Below are positions 8,460 to 18,017 of a DNA stretch of 64,000 nucleotides, in pieces. The first letter of the stretch is position 1, and every line of letters begins with the position of its first letter. The stretch covers positions 1,024,361 to 1,088,360 of the forward strand of contig NZ_AP018042.1 in assembly GCF_002356295.1 (NCBI RefSeq), in the 5' to 3' direction. A program made the position numbers and the translations under genes. Origin of the DNA: Labilibaculum antarcticum. GTDB lineage: Bacteria; Bacteroidota; Bacteroidia; Bacteroidales; Marinifilaceae. The notes beneath the pieces were generated by a model that was given only the letters and a program-made list of their open reading frames with translations, had not been told where the DNA came from and searched no databases.

Positions 8460-9425
8460 TCAAAACTCCATTTGGTCTAAAACACCTTTTAAAATGCTTG
8501 CTGAATGATTGAGCTGTTCTTGTTCTTTATTATTAAGCTTTAATTTCATAACATAGTTTACGCCTTCAGCATTTATCACAGCAGGTAATCCAATATATAA
8601 GTCCTTAACCGTATCATAAGTTCCATCGTTATAAACAGAGATTGGAATAATTCTATTTTCATCATTTAAAATGGCGGAGGTGATGCTAACTAAAGTCATA
8701 CCGATGCCGTAATAAGTTGCTTTTTTGCGTTTAATAATTTCATAAGCTGCATTCTTCACTGAGTTATGAATTTCTTCTAAATGCTTGAATTCAATCTCTT
8801 TCATAGATTCAATCACATCCACAAGTGGCTTTGCTCCAACATAGGCTTGCGACCAACATACAAATTCAGAGTCACCATGCTCGCCCATGATATATGCATG
8901 AATGTTTTTAACGGAAATATTAATTTTTTGTGCAATCTCAAATCGAAGTCTTGCTGTATCAAGAGAGGTTCCACTACCAATTACTTTTGAAGGTGGAAGT
9001 CCTGATGCTCTCCAGGCTACATAGGTTAAGATGTCAACCGGATTGGATGCAACCAATATAATTCCACGAAATTTACTTTTCATCACTTGACCAACAACAA
9101 TTTTCATTATTGTCGCATTTCTATTTAATAAATCAATTCTCGATTCCCCTTCTTTTTGTGGAACTCCCGCAGTAATTACAACGATATCTGCATCTTTACA
9201 ATCGCTATATTCACCAGCATAAATTTTCATTTTTCTTGGAGCATATGATAATCCATGATTTAAATCCATGGCTTCGCCTTCTGCTCGTTCTTTGTCAATA
9301 TCAATTAAAACCAATTCTTTAACTGTACCTTGATTTATTAATGAAAATGCATAACTCATGCCAACCATTCCTGTGCCAACAATTACAACTTTACTTTTTG
9401 TTTTAGTATTACTATTTGTTACCAT
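8460..9425 (-). CDS. ldh: L-lactate dehydrogenase
   Basis: NAD-dependent interconversion of pyruvate and L-lactate in the cytoplasm. The 321 residues carry a Rossmann GTGMVGMSYAF near residue 17, and AGVPQKEGESRIDLLNRN, in which Gln stands at the specificity position (Arg in malate dehydrogenases) with the nearby substrate-binding Arg. IMGEHGDSEFVCW contains the catalytic His. The Gln makes lactate dehydrogenase the better call than malate dehydrogenase. The gene is monocistronic, with no clear promoter box identified. It fits fermentative re-oxidation of NADH. Confidence 0.93.
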   Translation of the reverse strand: MVTNSNTKTKSKVVIVGTGMVGMSYAFSLINQGTVKELVLIDIDKERAEGEAMDLNHGLSYAPRKMKIYAGEYSDCKDADIVVITAGVPQKEGESRIDLLNRNATIMKIVVGQVMKSKFRGIILVASNPVDILTYVAWRASGLPPSKVIGSGTSLDTARLRFEIAQKINISVKNIHAYIMGEHGDSEFVCWSQAYVGAKPLVDVIESMKEIEFKHLEEIHNSVKNAAYEIIKRKKATYYGIGMTLVSITSAILNDENRIIPISVYNDGTYDTVKDLYIGLPAVINAEGVNYVMKLKLNNKEQEQLNHSASILKGVLDQMEF

Positions 9426-9632
9426 TTTCTTCCTTTTTAGCTAAAAGATAAATTATTTTTTAAGATACAATAAAGTATTTACTCGTAATAAATAAACATT
9501 TACAAAAGCCTTATTCAAGTCAGACAATTGCCCAAAAGATTAACTTTCATTTCAACTCGCAATAGTGATGATACAGATTTGTGTTAAGCCAAATTGCCCC
9601 AACAATACACTTAGGGATGTACTGCTCGAGTT

Positions 9633-9883
9633 TTAATAAAATAATGAAGAAATCTTAGAAAGCCCATCTTTAAACGAATCGGAAGCAGATGAAAAAGCCT
9701 CTTTAGCTTCCTCCCATTTGTCTTAGCTTGCATTCTTTAAATCATCATACTTTGCTTGTATTTCAGCCTATTTTTTTTCTAAAGTTTTTATTGCTTGGTC
9801 ATAATAAGACTTAACATGATGTTCGACTGATTCTTTTTTAGCTTTTAACTCATCGATTTTTGCTGATACTTCATCAGATGTTT
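9633..9883 (-). pseudogene. broken coiled-coil stress protein (sll1863-like)
   Basis: On the minus strand one frame encodes a charged coiled coil (SAKIDELKAKKES ... AEIQAKYDDLKNAS ... DKWEEAKEAFSSA) typical of the small sll1863-family stress proteins of Bacteroidota. It is interrupted by an in-frame TAG (9768-9770) and TAA (9723-9725). The 5' end has no start codon and runs straight into a dispersed intergenic repeat at 9884. It therefore looks truncated by the repeat and inactivated by nonsense changes. Family assignment rests on sequence character only. Confidence 0.6.
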
Positions 9884-9975
9884 GAGCCCTTTAGGCTCCG
9901 TTCCCTCAATTTTCCTTTGTGTTCCTTGGTGATGCACTTCATTTTCCTTAGTGGTTAAATTCTTTTACTCCACAG
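9884..9975. repeat. dispersed intergenic element, copy A
   Basis: Begins with the hairpin GAGCCCTTTAGGCTC (9884-9898), followed by a tail rich in TTCCTTTGTG and ending TTAGTGGTTAAATTC. The same hairpin-plus-tail recurs at 13091 and 19334; the hairpin alone recurs at 49959. Confidence 0.6.
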
Positions 9976-10034
9976 GTTCAGTGTTCCTTGCGTCTCTTTG
10001 TATTGATTCTTATTCCATTTTTAAAAAAGAGCGT

Positions 10035-12809
10035 TTAACTGGATCCAAAAAGCAAGGAATAGATAATTAAAGCGATTAAAAGGAATCCTACGAAAAGAAA
10101 AACAAAACCAAATACTTTCACGATACGCCTTTTTTCCTTAGGGATCTCCATTTCTACAACAAGTTCATCCAACTTGCCCGATTTTTCCAATTCTTCATAA
10201 TCTCTGGGTCTGTCGGCCTTATATTCTTCCAACAGCACATGACCTGTAAAAATTACAGTATCCATGGGAAAAGATTCCGGACGAAAATGAGTATTGAAAA
10301 AGTGGATAGTAAAAATAAAACCAACTGCCAGCAAGGCTTCATCGCTATGAATGATTTGAGCCACATTAATCAGCCAGCCAGGCATAAACTTAGTAAACAT
10401 CTCGGGAAACCATAACACTAATCCGGTAAAACCGATAATGGCCACACCCCAAAACACGGCCAGATAATCGAATTTCTCCCAATAAGTCCATCGTCCGTAA
10501 TTTGGTCGCTCTCCTCTTCCCACGAACCACTTCATACTTGCCCAAAAATCTTTAGCATCTTGTCGGTTAAAGAGTAGAGAATGTTTGCCAAATATAAATT
10601 GCGACCATCCAAAACCCATTTTCCTCTTGCTTTTGATAAGCGAAAAAAGGTGAAATACAAAATATCCAAAAGTGACTACCGCACCCAAACGATGCAATGC
10701 ACCTGCCATTTCGACACCTCCCAATAAGTCGACCAAATGTCTGGCCCATTGCATATTTGCAAACTTAAGCATCATACCTGTTAGGGCCAATATCACAAAA
10801 CTTAAAATAACAAACACATGGGTAATTCGCTGGCTATCGGTAAATCGTCGGATATAAACAACCTTGCCAAAATGAGGTTTAAGATTCTTCCGCCTTCGTT
10901 CACGCAAGGATCGGGGCAACCATAAAAGAGTGTGCAAACCAAAAAAACCGAACACAGCGATCAACAGCGATGACATTCCCCAAAAAGTGAAATACAAAAC
11001 TGGGTATTTATCGCGGTTGTGATGTGTTGCGTGAGTTAAAAATCCGGTAAACCGCATGTTTGCATCCTCGTGACATTTCTGACAGGTAGCCACAATATTG
11101 TCGTAGCCAACCGCTGAGTTCGGATCCTTCACATTCATATTGGAATGAGCCCCGTGACAATCGGAACATCGCGCTGCTTTTAAATAACCCAGTTGATAGG
11201 CTTTTCCATGATAGGTATCCATATAGCTTTCAGACAAATGTTTGTGACAGAGACCACACTGATGGGTTATTTCATTCATAAACTCATCTTTGTCGATTTC
11301 GGAAATAAGGTGAGCCGAATGACAGGCCGTACAGGTAGGGAATTTTTGCCCATCATTGTTTTTTGCAATTGAATGATCGCTGCGGATGTATTCATTGTAA
11401 ATTCCCTTGTGACAATTGCCACAAGTCGTGGGGATATTTTGCGGATAAACCGAAGACCTCTCGTCACTGTCTTTCAGCATGAAATGGGCAGTATGGCAAT
11501 CGATGCACACAGCACTCGAAATCAGTCCTTTTTGGGTCATGCTTCTACCATGAACACTCATCGAGTAATCGTGGTACGCATCCACTTCTTTTAGAACTGT
11601 TTGCTGAATTGCCCGACCATTTTCCTTATGACAACCGCCACAAAGTTTGGGAATGGAAAGCCGGTAAACAGGCGAAGTTTCATCCGTTTTAGCTTTTACG
11701 ATATGAGTTCCGTGACAATCGGTGCAATAGGGTGCGGATTCTTTTCCCTCTAAATAAGCTGCCCCATGCCCACTCGCCATGTAGATCTCAGAAATTTCAG
11801 CATGACAACCGGAACAATCCACTTTACCTGCTGTTTCGCAAGGGCGATATTTTTTTGCGGATACATCAGAGTGACATTTTACGCAGGTGATGTTGTTATG
11901 AGCCCAATTTGTAAGATGATTCACATCAACCTGAAGAGATATGGTATCCCCTTCAACAATTTTATGAACATCCTTTTTTTCGTGACACACCAGACAAGAA
12001 CGATCGGAAATGCTTTCAACAATATTCTGGATATTTACAATATGTGGTGGATGACAATCTGTGCAGGCAGGAATAGCTCCCGGTTTTTTTTCCCATAGTT
12101 GCTCATTGATTACCTTAGTATGCACCTGCTCTATTCGGGCATGACATTTCATGCAGGTAGCTGCGATATTTTTAAGGGAAATGCTTGAAAGCCGATTGGT
12201 ATGGGGCAATATCAAATGATTTCCATGACAATCGTTACAGGTAGCTGTAACAATCAGGCCACTCTTGTACAATCCTTTGCCATGAATACTTTGACTGTAA
12301 TTTTCTAAAATATTGTGCTCGGTTATTTGATAGGTTCGTGCAACCGGTGCACCTTCGCGATGACATCTACCACACAACACGGGAATATTCATTTTATAGG
12401 TTCGGGAATTAATATTGGTGTGAGAAAGAATATCATGCTTTCCATGACACTCCTTGCAATCAGGCGCATACCTGGCCTGTTTCCGATGTGCTTTGCCATG
12501 AATACCCCTATTGTACTTATCAGCGGCCTGCTCGTGACAATTCCCGCAATTTACTGGTTGCATAGTTTCAGGATGGGGCCAGTCCTCAACTGCTGCTTCG
12601 GGATGACATTCAATACAGGTTACCTTCCCGTGAATTGAATTCGTTATTATGGGCAGATCAACCCAGACAGATTGAGCTTTACCATTCACTTCCTTTGTGA
12701 GATAAGGATCGTCGTGGCACATCATACAAACATCGTCTTCCTGAGCAAAAAGACCAGTACTGCTGAGAATACCCAACAGACAGATAATTGCTACAATGAA
12801 CCGTTTCAT
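10035..12809 (-). CDS. 19-haem cytochrome c fused to a cytochrome b membrane domain
   Basis: From MKRFIVAIICLLG (ATG at 12809; an upstream ATG at 12833 would add eight residues before the signal peptide) the product is about 924 residues. After the signal peptide come 19 CxxCH motifs (CMMCH to CQKCH), spread over about residues 25-615, many paired with distal histidines (IHGK, GHG, YHGKAY). The C-terminal 300 residues hold about six membrane helices with conserved His (THVFVILSF, LHRLGAVVTFGYFVFHLF, IHSDEALL, TIHFFNTHF), as in cytochrome b561/formate dehydrogenase gamma. A likely role is electron transfer between the quinone pool and periplasmic acceptors or donors. Monocistronic; no maturation genes nearby. 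Confidence 0.88.
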   Translation of the reverse strand: MKRFIVAIICLLGILSSTGLFAQEDDVCMMCHDDPYLTKEVNGKAQSVWVDLPIITNSIHGKVTCIECHPEAAVEDWPHPETMQPVNCGNCHEQAADKYNRGIHGKAHRKQARYAPDCKECHGKHDILSHTNINSRTYKMNIPVLCGRCHREGAPVARTYQITEHNILENYSQSIHGKGLYKSGLIVTATCNDCHGNHLILPHTNRLSSISLKNIAATCMKCHARIEQVHTKVINEQLWEKKPGAIPACTDCHPPHIVNIQNIVESISDRSCLVCHEKKDVHKIVEGDTISLQVDVNHLTNWAHNNITCVKCHSDVSAKKYRPCETAGKVDCSGCHAEISEIYMASGHGAAYLEGKESAPYCTDCHGTHIVKAKTDETSPVYRLSIPKLCGGCHKENGRAIQQTVLKEVDAYHDYSMSVHGRSMTQKGLISSAVCIDCHTAHFMLKDSDERSSVYPQNIPTTCGNCHKGIYNEYIRSDHSIAKNNDGQKFPTCTACHSAHLISEIDKDEFMNEITHQCGLCHKHLSESYMDTYHGKAYQLGYLKAARCSDCHGAHSNMNVKDPNSAVGYDNIVATCQKCHEDANMRFTGFLTHATHHNRDKYPVLYFTFWGMSSLLIAVFGFFGLHTLLWLPRSLRERRRKNLKPHFGKVVYIRRFTDSQRITHVFVILSFVILALTGMMLKFANMQWARHLVDLLGGVEMAGALHRLGAVVTFGYFVFHLFSLIKSKRKMGFGWSQFIFGKHSLLFNRQDAKDFWASMKWFVGRGERPNYGRWTYWEKFDYLAVFWGVAIIGFTGLVLWFPEMFTKFMPGWLINVAQIIHSDEALLAVGFIFTIHFFNTHFRPESFPMDTVIFTGHVLLEEYKADRPRDYEELEKSGKLDELVVEMEIPKEKRRIVKVFGFVFLFVGFLLIALIIYSLLFGSS

Positions 12810-12833
12810 TTTGGGGAGGTAAAAATCATCCAT

Positions 12834-13175
12834 ATCGAACTGATTAGTAACTAGCTCACTTACACTCTCTGTAAGTTACTGACTATTCAAACGAAATAAA
12901 AAAAAACTTAGTTGCTAGTCGTTTTTATACCTTTACGCCACCAATTCTTTTCCTTTTCTCCTTTTGGTTCCCGTGCCGGGTTGAGGTACAATTCCGTCGC
13001 AGGAATCTTAAACTCCCAAATCAACACAATCTCATGCGACAGATTTACATGATAAAATTAACCCGTGGCGATGCCACGGGCTATAAATATGAGCCATTCA
13101 GGCTTGTGTTCTTTGTGCGACACTTCGTTTTCCTTTGTGGTAAGAAACACGTTTGCACATCACACGTTCTCCTTC
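12834..13175. other. intergenic region with hairpin and dispersed repeat copy B
   Basis: A gap of 342 bases without a gene. It contains a perfect 8-bp hairpin (CCCGTGGC / GCCACGGG, 13062-13080) followed at 13091-13138 by a copy of the GAGCC-AGGCT element with its TTCCTTTGTGG tail. Confidence 0.55.
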
Positions 13176-15356
13176 TTACTTAAGATTCTCCTTTAAAAAA
13201 TCAGTCATCATGCCAAACAGGTGTAAACGGGTTTGTCCACCATAAATACCGTGATTTCGATTGGTGTACAAATGCATTTGGAACTTTTTGTTGTGTTGTA
13301 CCAATTCTTCTGCCAACTCCAAAGTATTCTGCATGTGCACATTGTCATCAGATGTTCCGTGAACCAATAAGAACTTACCTTTTAATTGATCTGCGAAGTA
13401 AATAGGTGCATATTCATCGTATCCCTTCGCATTTTCATGAGGTGTGCGCAAGTATCTTTCAGAATATATACTATCGTAGTAGCGATAGGTAGTTACTGGT
13501 GCAACAGCTATTCCTGCAGCAAACACATCTGCACCGCGAAACATGCACAAAGAAGACATTTGTCCGCCAAAACTCCAACCATAGACACCAATTTTATCAG
13601 CAACAATAAAAGGTTGTTTCGCCATGTACTTTCCTGTTTCAATCAAGTCGAGAGCCTCCAGATTCTGAAGTTGCATGTAAGTACACTTCTTAAACTTTTC
13701 TCCTCTCCCACCTGTTCCCCGATTATCAACACAAACCACTACAAATCCTTCTTGTGCCAAATAATCGAACCAATTGAACTGGTAACGATCCAAGACTTCC
13801 TGTGCGCCAGGTCCTCCGTAAAAAGTCAACAATGCAGGATATTCTTTAGTGCTATCGAAATTAACTGGTTTCATCATCCAGGCATTTAGTTCAACACCTT
13901 CAGATGTAGTAAAAGTGAAAAATTCACGCTTTGGCAATTTAAACTCCTGCATTCTTTTCTGCAAATCTTTGTTCTCCTCCAACGTGCGAATCAATTTTCC
14001 TTTTGCATTGTGCAAAGTCACCAAAGTAGGCTGGTCGTTACTCGAAAAATCGTTAATGTAGTATTTGAATCCTTTGCTGAAATTTGCTGTATTACTTCCC
14101 TTATCTGCGCTAAGCAAAACGGTTTTCTTTCCTTTGATACCTACAGTATAAATTTCGCGTTGCAGTGGAGAAATTGTTGCAGCTTGATAATAGAACAGTT
14201 TTTTAGCCTCATCATAACCTAAAAATCTAGTCACTTCCCAATTGCCATTGGTTATTTGCCTGACCGGATTTCCATTCAAATCGTACAAGTAAATATGATT
14301 AAATCCTGATTTTTCACTGGTAAAAATAAAATGCTTTCCGTCTTTCAAAAAACTCAAATCATCGTTGATATCAATCCATGCTGCATTCTTCTCTTCGTAC
14401 AATAATCTAGATTTTCCGCTTTCTGCATCAGCCAACAAAAGCTCATAATGATTCTGATGTCGATTCATTCGAACAATACTTAACACCTTTGGATTCTGAG
14501 TCCATTGCATTCTTGGAATGTACTGATCGGTTTCCTCTCCAATATCCATTTTTTGTGTTGCTTTCAATTGCAAATTATACACATGAACACTCACAATTGA
14601 ATTATCCTCTCCGGCTTTTGGGTATTTAAATGTATAATTTTCAGGATACAAGGCATTCTCTATTTTCTCGGGATTCGTTCCCTTAAAAACAGTCATATTA
14701 AACTGTTTCACCCTGCTCTCATCAAAACGCATAAAGGCAATTCGCCTGCCATCGGGCGACCATTGGTAGGCCTGACTGAAGGAAAACTCTTCCTCATAAA
14801 CCCAATCCGGCGCTCCGTTAATAATGTGATTGTATTTTCCATCGAATGTAATCTGAGTCTCTTTCTTCTTCTGAAGATCTTTCAAGAAGAGATTGTTGTC
14901 TCTAAAAAAACAAATCTGATCGCCGGAAGGTGAAAAATTAGCCAATTGCTGTCTTCCTGTCGACAAAGCCTTCAAAGTCTTTTTATCACGATCGTACACG
15001 TAAAATTCGGCTGAATAAGAATGACGATAAATATTTTGACGATTGCTGGCAATGAGAATTTTCCGCTCGTCGGAAGAAAACTGATACGAATCGATACTTT
15101 TAATTTTATCGATTCCAACTTCTGCTAAATCGAAAATATCGTCCTCCTTACCGCCGGTTGCATAGGCATATTCTTCAATTCGAATTCCCTGTTTTAAAAC
15201 CGTATAGGATTCCCCACTATTCATGGAACGTAATCCATAGACGGAACGAGCCCTAAAGGTTCCTTTGGTGGTGATATCCTCGAGCGTGAAACTCTTTTGC
15301 GCCTTCACTATAGTTAGGCTTAGCAGAGCAAATAAGATTAGTGTTAGCCTTTTCAT
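13176..15356 (-). CDS. dipeptidyl peptidase IV (S9B serine peptidase)
   Basis: Exopeptidase that removes X-Pro or X-Ala dipeptides from peptide N termini. The 726 residues start with a signal peptide (MKRLTLILFALLSLTIVKAQ), so the protein is periplasmic or outer-membrane associated. An N-terminal beta-propeller includes DWVYEEEFSFS, the double-Glu motif that binds the substrate amino terminus in DPP IV. The C-terminal alpha/beta hydrolase has GWSFGGQMS (Ser nucleophile), GTSDDNVHMQNT (Asp) and NRNHGIYGG (His). It lies 168 bases downstream of the hydroxyproline dehydratase gene on the same strand; release of Pro/Hyp peptides would supply that pathway, which is inference. Confidence 0.93.
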   Translation of the reverse strand: MKRLTLILFALLSLTIVKAQKSFTLEDITTKGTFRARSVYGLRSMNSGESYTVLKQGIRIEEYAYATGGKEDDIFDLAEVGIDKIKSIDSYQFSSDERKILIASNRQNIYRHSYSAEFYVYDRDKKTLKALSTGRQQLANFSPSGDQICFFRDNNLFLKDLQKKKETQITFDGKYNHIINGAPDWVYEEEFSFSQAYQWSPDGRRIAFMRFDESRVKQFNMTVFKGTNPEKIENALYPENYTFKYPKAGEDNSIVSVHVYNLQLKATQKMDIGEETDQYIPRMQWTQNPKVLSIVRMNRHQNHYELLLADAESGKSRLLYEEKNAAWIDINDDLSFLKDGKHFIFTSEKSGFNHIYLYDLNGNPVRQITNGNWEVTRFLGYDEAKKLFYYQAATISPLQREIYTVGIKGKKTVLLSADKGSNTANFSKGFKYYINDFSSNDQPTLVTLHNAKGKLIRTLEENKDLQKRMQEFKLPKREFFTFTTSEGVELNAWMMKPVNFDSTKEYPALLTFYGGPGAQEVLDRYQFNWFDYLAQEGFVVVCVDNRGTGGRGEKFKKCTYMQLQNLEALDLIETGKYMAKQPFIVADKIGVYGWSFGGQMSSLCMFRGADVFAAGIAVAPVTTYRYYDSIYSERYLRTPHENAKGYDEYAPIYFADQLKGKFLLVHGTSDDNVHMQNTLELAEELVQHNKKFQMHLYTNRNHGIYGGQTRLHLFGMMTDFLKENLK

Positions 15357-15524
15357 TGTTTGCTAGTTTGAGTATGATGCAATTAGTTCTTAAAACCTCG
15401 CCCCCAGCCCTCTCCTAAAGGATTAGAAAACAAATATAAATCATATTATTCCGAAGCTGTTTTCTCCTCTCCTTCAGAAGAGAGATAGAAAGAGGTATTC
15501 ATTTTACCTATACACATTTAATTA

Positions 15525-17888
15525 TTAAAAATCTTTGTGCTCGTTACGCTGAATGATTTCGTTTTGTAAATCTTCTCCCAAATCATTGAAATAATCACTA
15601 TACCCGGCTACACGAACAATTAAATCTTTATAATTTTCCGGACTCTTTTGAGCAGCCTTTAAAGTATCCACACTTACCACATTAAACTGAATGTGATGCC
15701 CATCCATGCGGAAATAGGAACGAACTAAATTCATCACCTGAGTAATTCCAGCCTCATTATCCATAAACGAAGGACTAAACTTCTGATTCAGCAGTGTTCC
15801 TCCTGTTCGCAAATGATCAATTTTAGATGCTGATTTCACCACTGCTGTCGGTCCTTTTGTATCCGCTCCCTGAAAAGGAGAAATCCCTTCGGAAAGTGGT
15901 TTCCCAGCCAAACGACCATCCGCGGAAGCGCCCATTACATTTCCAAAATACACGTGACAAGTAGTAGGCAACATATTAATTCTGAAAACGCCACCTTTTG
16001 AAGAAGGACGCCCGTTTATTGCTGAGTAAAAAGTCTCGAAAATGGCAATTGCCTCATCATCCGCATAAGCCTCATCGTTCCCATATTTTGGTGTGTCGTA
16101 AACCAAATCGCTACGCAACTGATCGTGATTTACAAAATCCTGATCCATAGCGCATTTCAGTTGTTCTAACGAAATTCTCTTCTGATCGAAAACCTGATAT
16201 TTAATGGCACTGAACATATCTGCTAAACTCCCCAATCCAACACCCTGAACGTAACTGGTATTATAGCGCGCTCCGCCGGCATTGTAATCCTGTCCGTTTG
16301 AGATGCAATCCGCTACCAAAACCGAAAGAAATGGTACCGGCAGATAATTGGCATACAAGCGTTCAATCACGTTATTTCCCCGAATCTTAATATCCGCAAA
16401 GTAGTTCACTTGTTTTTGCCAAGCTGTAAAAACATCTTCGTAAGAGGAAAAATCAGTAATAGCACCTGTTTGCAAACCAATTTGTTTTTTTGTGCGCGAA
16501 TCGTAACCATTGTTAAGAGTAATTTCCAATATCTTGGCGAGATTAAAATAACCACTTAGGGAGTAATTCTCGGTTCCAAAAGCACCAGTTTCCACACAAC
16601 CACTGCATCCGCCATTACGCGCATCTTCAATACTTTTCCCTTGTCGAAGCATTTCCTGAACAACAGCATCGGTATTAAAAATGGAAGGCTGCCCAAAACC
16701 TGTTTTCAAAATTTTAAGCGTTCGTTTTAGGAATCGATCAGGACTTTTTTTGCTCACCTGAACCATTGAACTGGGTTGCAACAACCTCATCTCTTCAATT
16801 ACATCCAACAACACGTACGACATGTCGTTCACGGCATCGGAACCATCTTCTTTTAGTCCGCCTATATTAATCAGGCAAAAATCGGTGTACGTATTACTTT
16901 CTTTGGCAGTAACGCCCATTTTTGGTGGTGCCGGATGATTATTAAACTTCACCCAAAAAGCCTGAAGCAATTCGTACATATCCTCTTTCGACAATTTCTC
17001 CGTCACGACTTCTTTCACGTAAAAAGGCTGTAAATGCTGATCCAATCGTCCTGGATTAAAGGAATCCCAAGGGTTTAATTCTGTGATAACTCCCAAATGA
17101 ATGAACCAGTAATGTTGCAATGCTTCATGAAAAGTTTCAGGCGCATGTGCAGGAACTCTGCGACAAACTGCTGCCATTTGTTCCAATTCAGCTTTGCGCG
17201 TTGCGTCTTTTTCAATTTTCGCCAATCGCTCCAATTCTTCAGCATGACGGTTTGCAAAGAGAATAATTCCATCGCAAGTAATTGCCATCGCTTTTAACTC
17301 TTCCTGTTTTTCGTAGGCATTAGCATCGGAAAAGAAATCCAATTGATCAATGGCTTTTTGAATTTCATCTTTTACTTCCAAAAATCCTTTCTGAAACATC
17401 TTTTTTCCCAAAACAGTATGTCCTGGAGCTCTTTGTTCCTGAAATTCAGTAAATATTCCTGCTCCATAAGCATCCAACCACTCAGGAGTCATGTTTCCAA
17501 TTAACTTATCTCTATTGGTTTTCCCTTTCCAATATGGAATGATCGTCTCTTCATAAACCTTTCTCGTTTCCTCATCCACTTGGAAAGAAACTTTTTCCCG
17601 ATCACTCAAAATCGTCAAATCATCCAGAGAGTGAATGCAAATTTCGGGAAATGTAGGACACGATTTTGGTGCTGGTCCGCGCTCTCCAACAATCAATTCA
17701 TTGTCGTTAATGCAGATTTTCTTGTTGGCAAATATGTATTTAAAAGACAAAGCTCTTTTTACTGGCGTAGATACCATTTGAGCTTCATCGGATTGGTAAA
17801 ATTCAGTCATTAACAAAGCTCTTTCCGGTGAAATGCTATTAATGGCATTTATACTTTGGTCGCGTAATTGTTTTATTCTGTTGTTCAT
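15525..17888 (-). CDS. hypD: glycyl radical dehydratase, probably trans-4-hydroxy-L-proline dehydratase
   Basis: Oxygen-sensitive glycyl radical enzyme of 787 residues. The active-site motif GGCSGCVETGAFG (Cys near 430, Glu two residues on) marks a dehydratase and not pyruvate formate-lyase. The C-terminal RVAGYSDYFNDL carries the radical Gly near 762. The N-terminal region (ERALLMTEFYQS, NDNELIVGERG, MTPEWLDAYGAGIFTEF), the GYFNLAKILEITLNNGYD segment and the C terminus resemble, as recalled, clostridial hydroxyproline dehydratase, which makes pyrroline-5-carboxylate. Other dehydratases of the family (glycerol, propanediol) remain possible. The activase gene lies 129 bases upstream on the same strand. 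No proC is in the window. Confidence 0.82.
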   Translation of the reverse strand: MNNRIKQLRDQSINAINSISPERALLMTEFYQSDEAQMVSTPVKRALSFKYIFANKKICINDNELIVGERGPAPKSCPTFPEICIHSLDDLTILSDREKVSFQVDEETRKVYEETIIPYWKGKTNRDKLIGNMTPEWLDAYGAGIFTEFQEQRAPGHTVLGKKMFQKGFLEVKDEIQKAIDQLDFFSDANAYEKQEELKAMAITCDGIILFANRHAEELERLAKIEKDATRKAELEQMAAVCRRVPAHAPETFHEALQHYWFIHLGVITELNPWDSFNPGRLDQHLQPFYVKEVVTEKLSKEDMYELLQAFWVKFNNHPAPPKMGVTAKESNTYTDFCLINIGGLKEDGSDAVNDMSYVLLDVIEEMRLLQPSSMVQVSKKSPDRFLKRTLKILKTGFGQPSIFNTDAVVQEMLRQGKSIEDARNGGCSGCVETGAFGTENYSLSGYFNLAKILEITLNNGYDSRTKKQIGLQTGAITDFSSYEDVFTAWQKQVNYFADIKIRGNNVIERLYANYLPVPFLSVLVADCISNGQDYNAGGARYNTSYVQGVGLGSLADMFSAIKYQVFDQKRISLEQLKCAMDQDFVNHDQLRSDLVYDTPKYGNDEAYADDEAIAIFETFYSAINGRPSSKGGVFRINMLPTTCHVYFGNVMGASADGRLAGKPLSEGISPFQGADTKGPTAVVKSASKIDHLRTGGTLLNQKFSPSFMDNEAGITQVMNLVRSYFRMDGHHIQFNVVSVDTLKAAQKSPENYKDLIVRVAGYSDYFNDLGEDLQNEIIQRNEHKDF

Positions 17889-17939
17889 AGCTCAATAAGT
17901 TATGATTGTTCTGTTTATTTATTTGTGACTAACACCCCT

Positions 17940-17975
17940 CTGTCCTGTCGGACATCTCCCCTAAAAGGGAGAATT
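17940..17975. repeat. short hairpin pair in the hypD/activase spacer
   Basis: TGTCCTGTCGGACA and CTCCCCTAAAAGGGAG are adjacent small hairpins in the gap between hypD and its activase gene. Similar CTCCCC-AAA-GGGG sequence recurs at 15400-15500 and 19121-19237, indicating a spreading intergenic element and not a gene-specific regulator. Confidence 0.4.
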
Positions 17976-18017
17976 CGTTTCAGAATGTTTTACTGATATT
18001 TGTTAACTCAATACTTA

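Noticed and set aside
10567-12854. Several plus-strand and minus-strand open frames inside the cytochrome gene
   Set aside because: They are antisense or shifted shadows of the CxxCH-rich gene; the repeated Cys/His codons keep other frames open.
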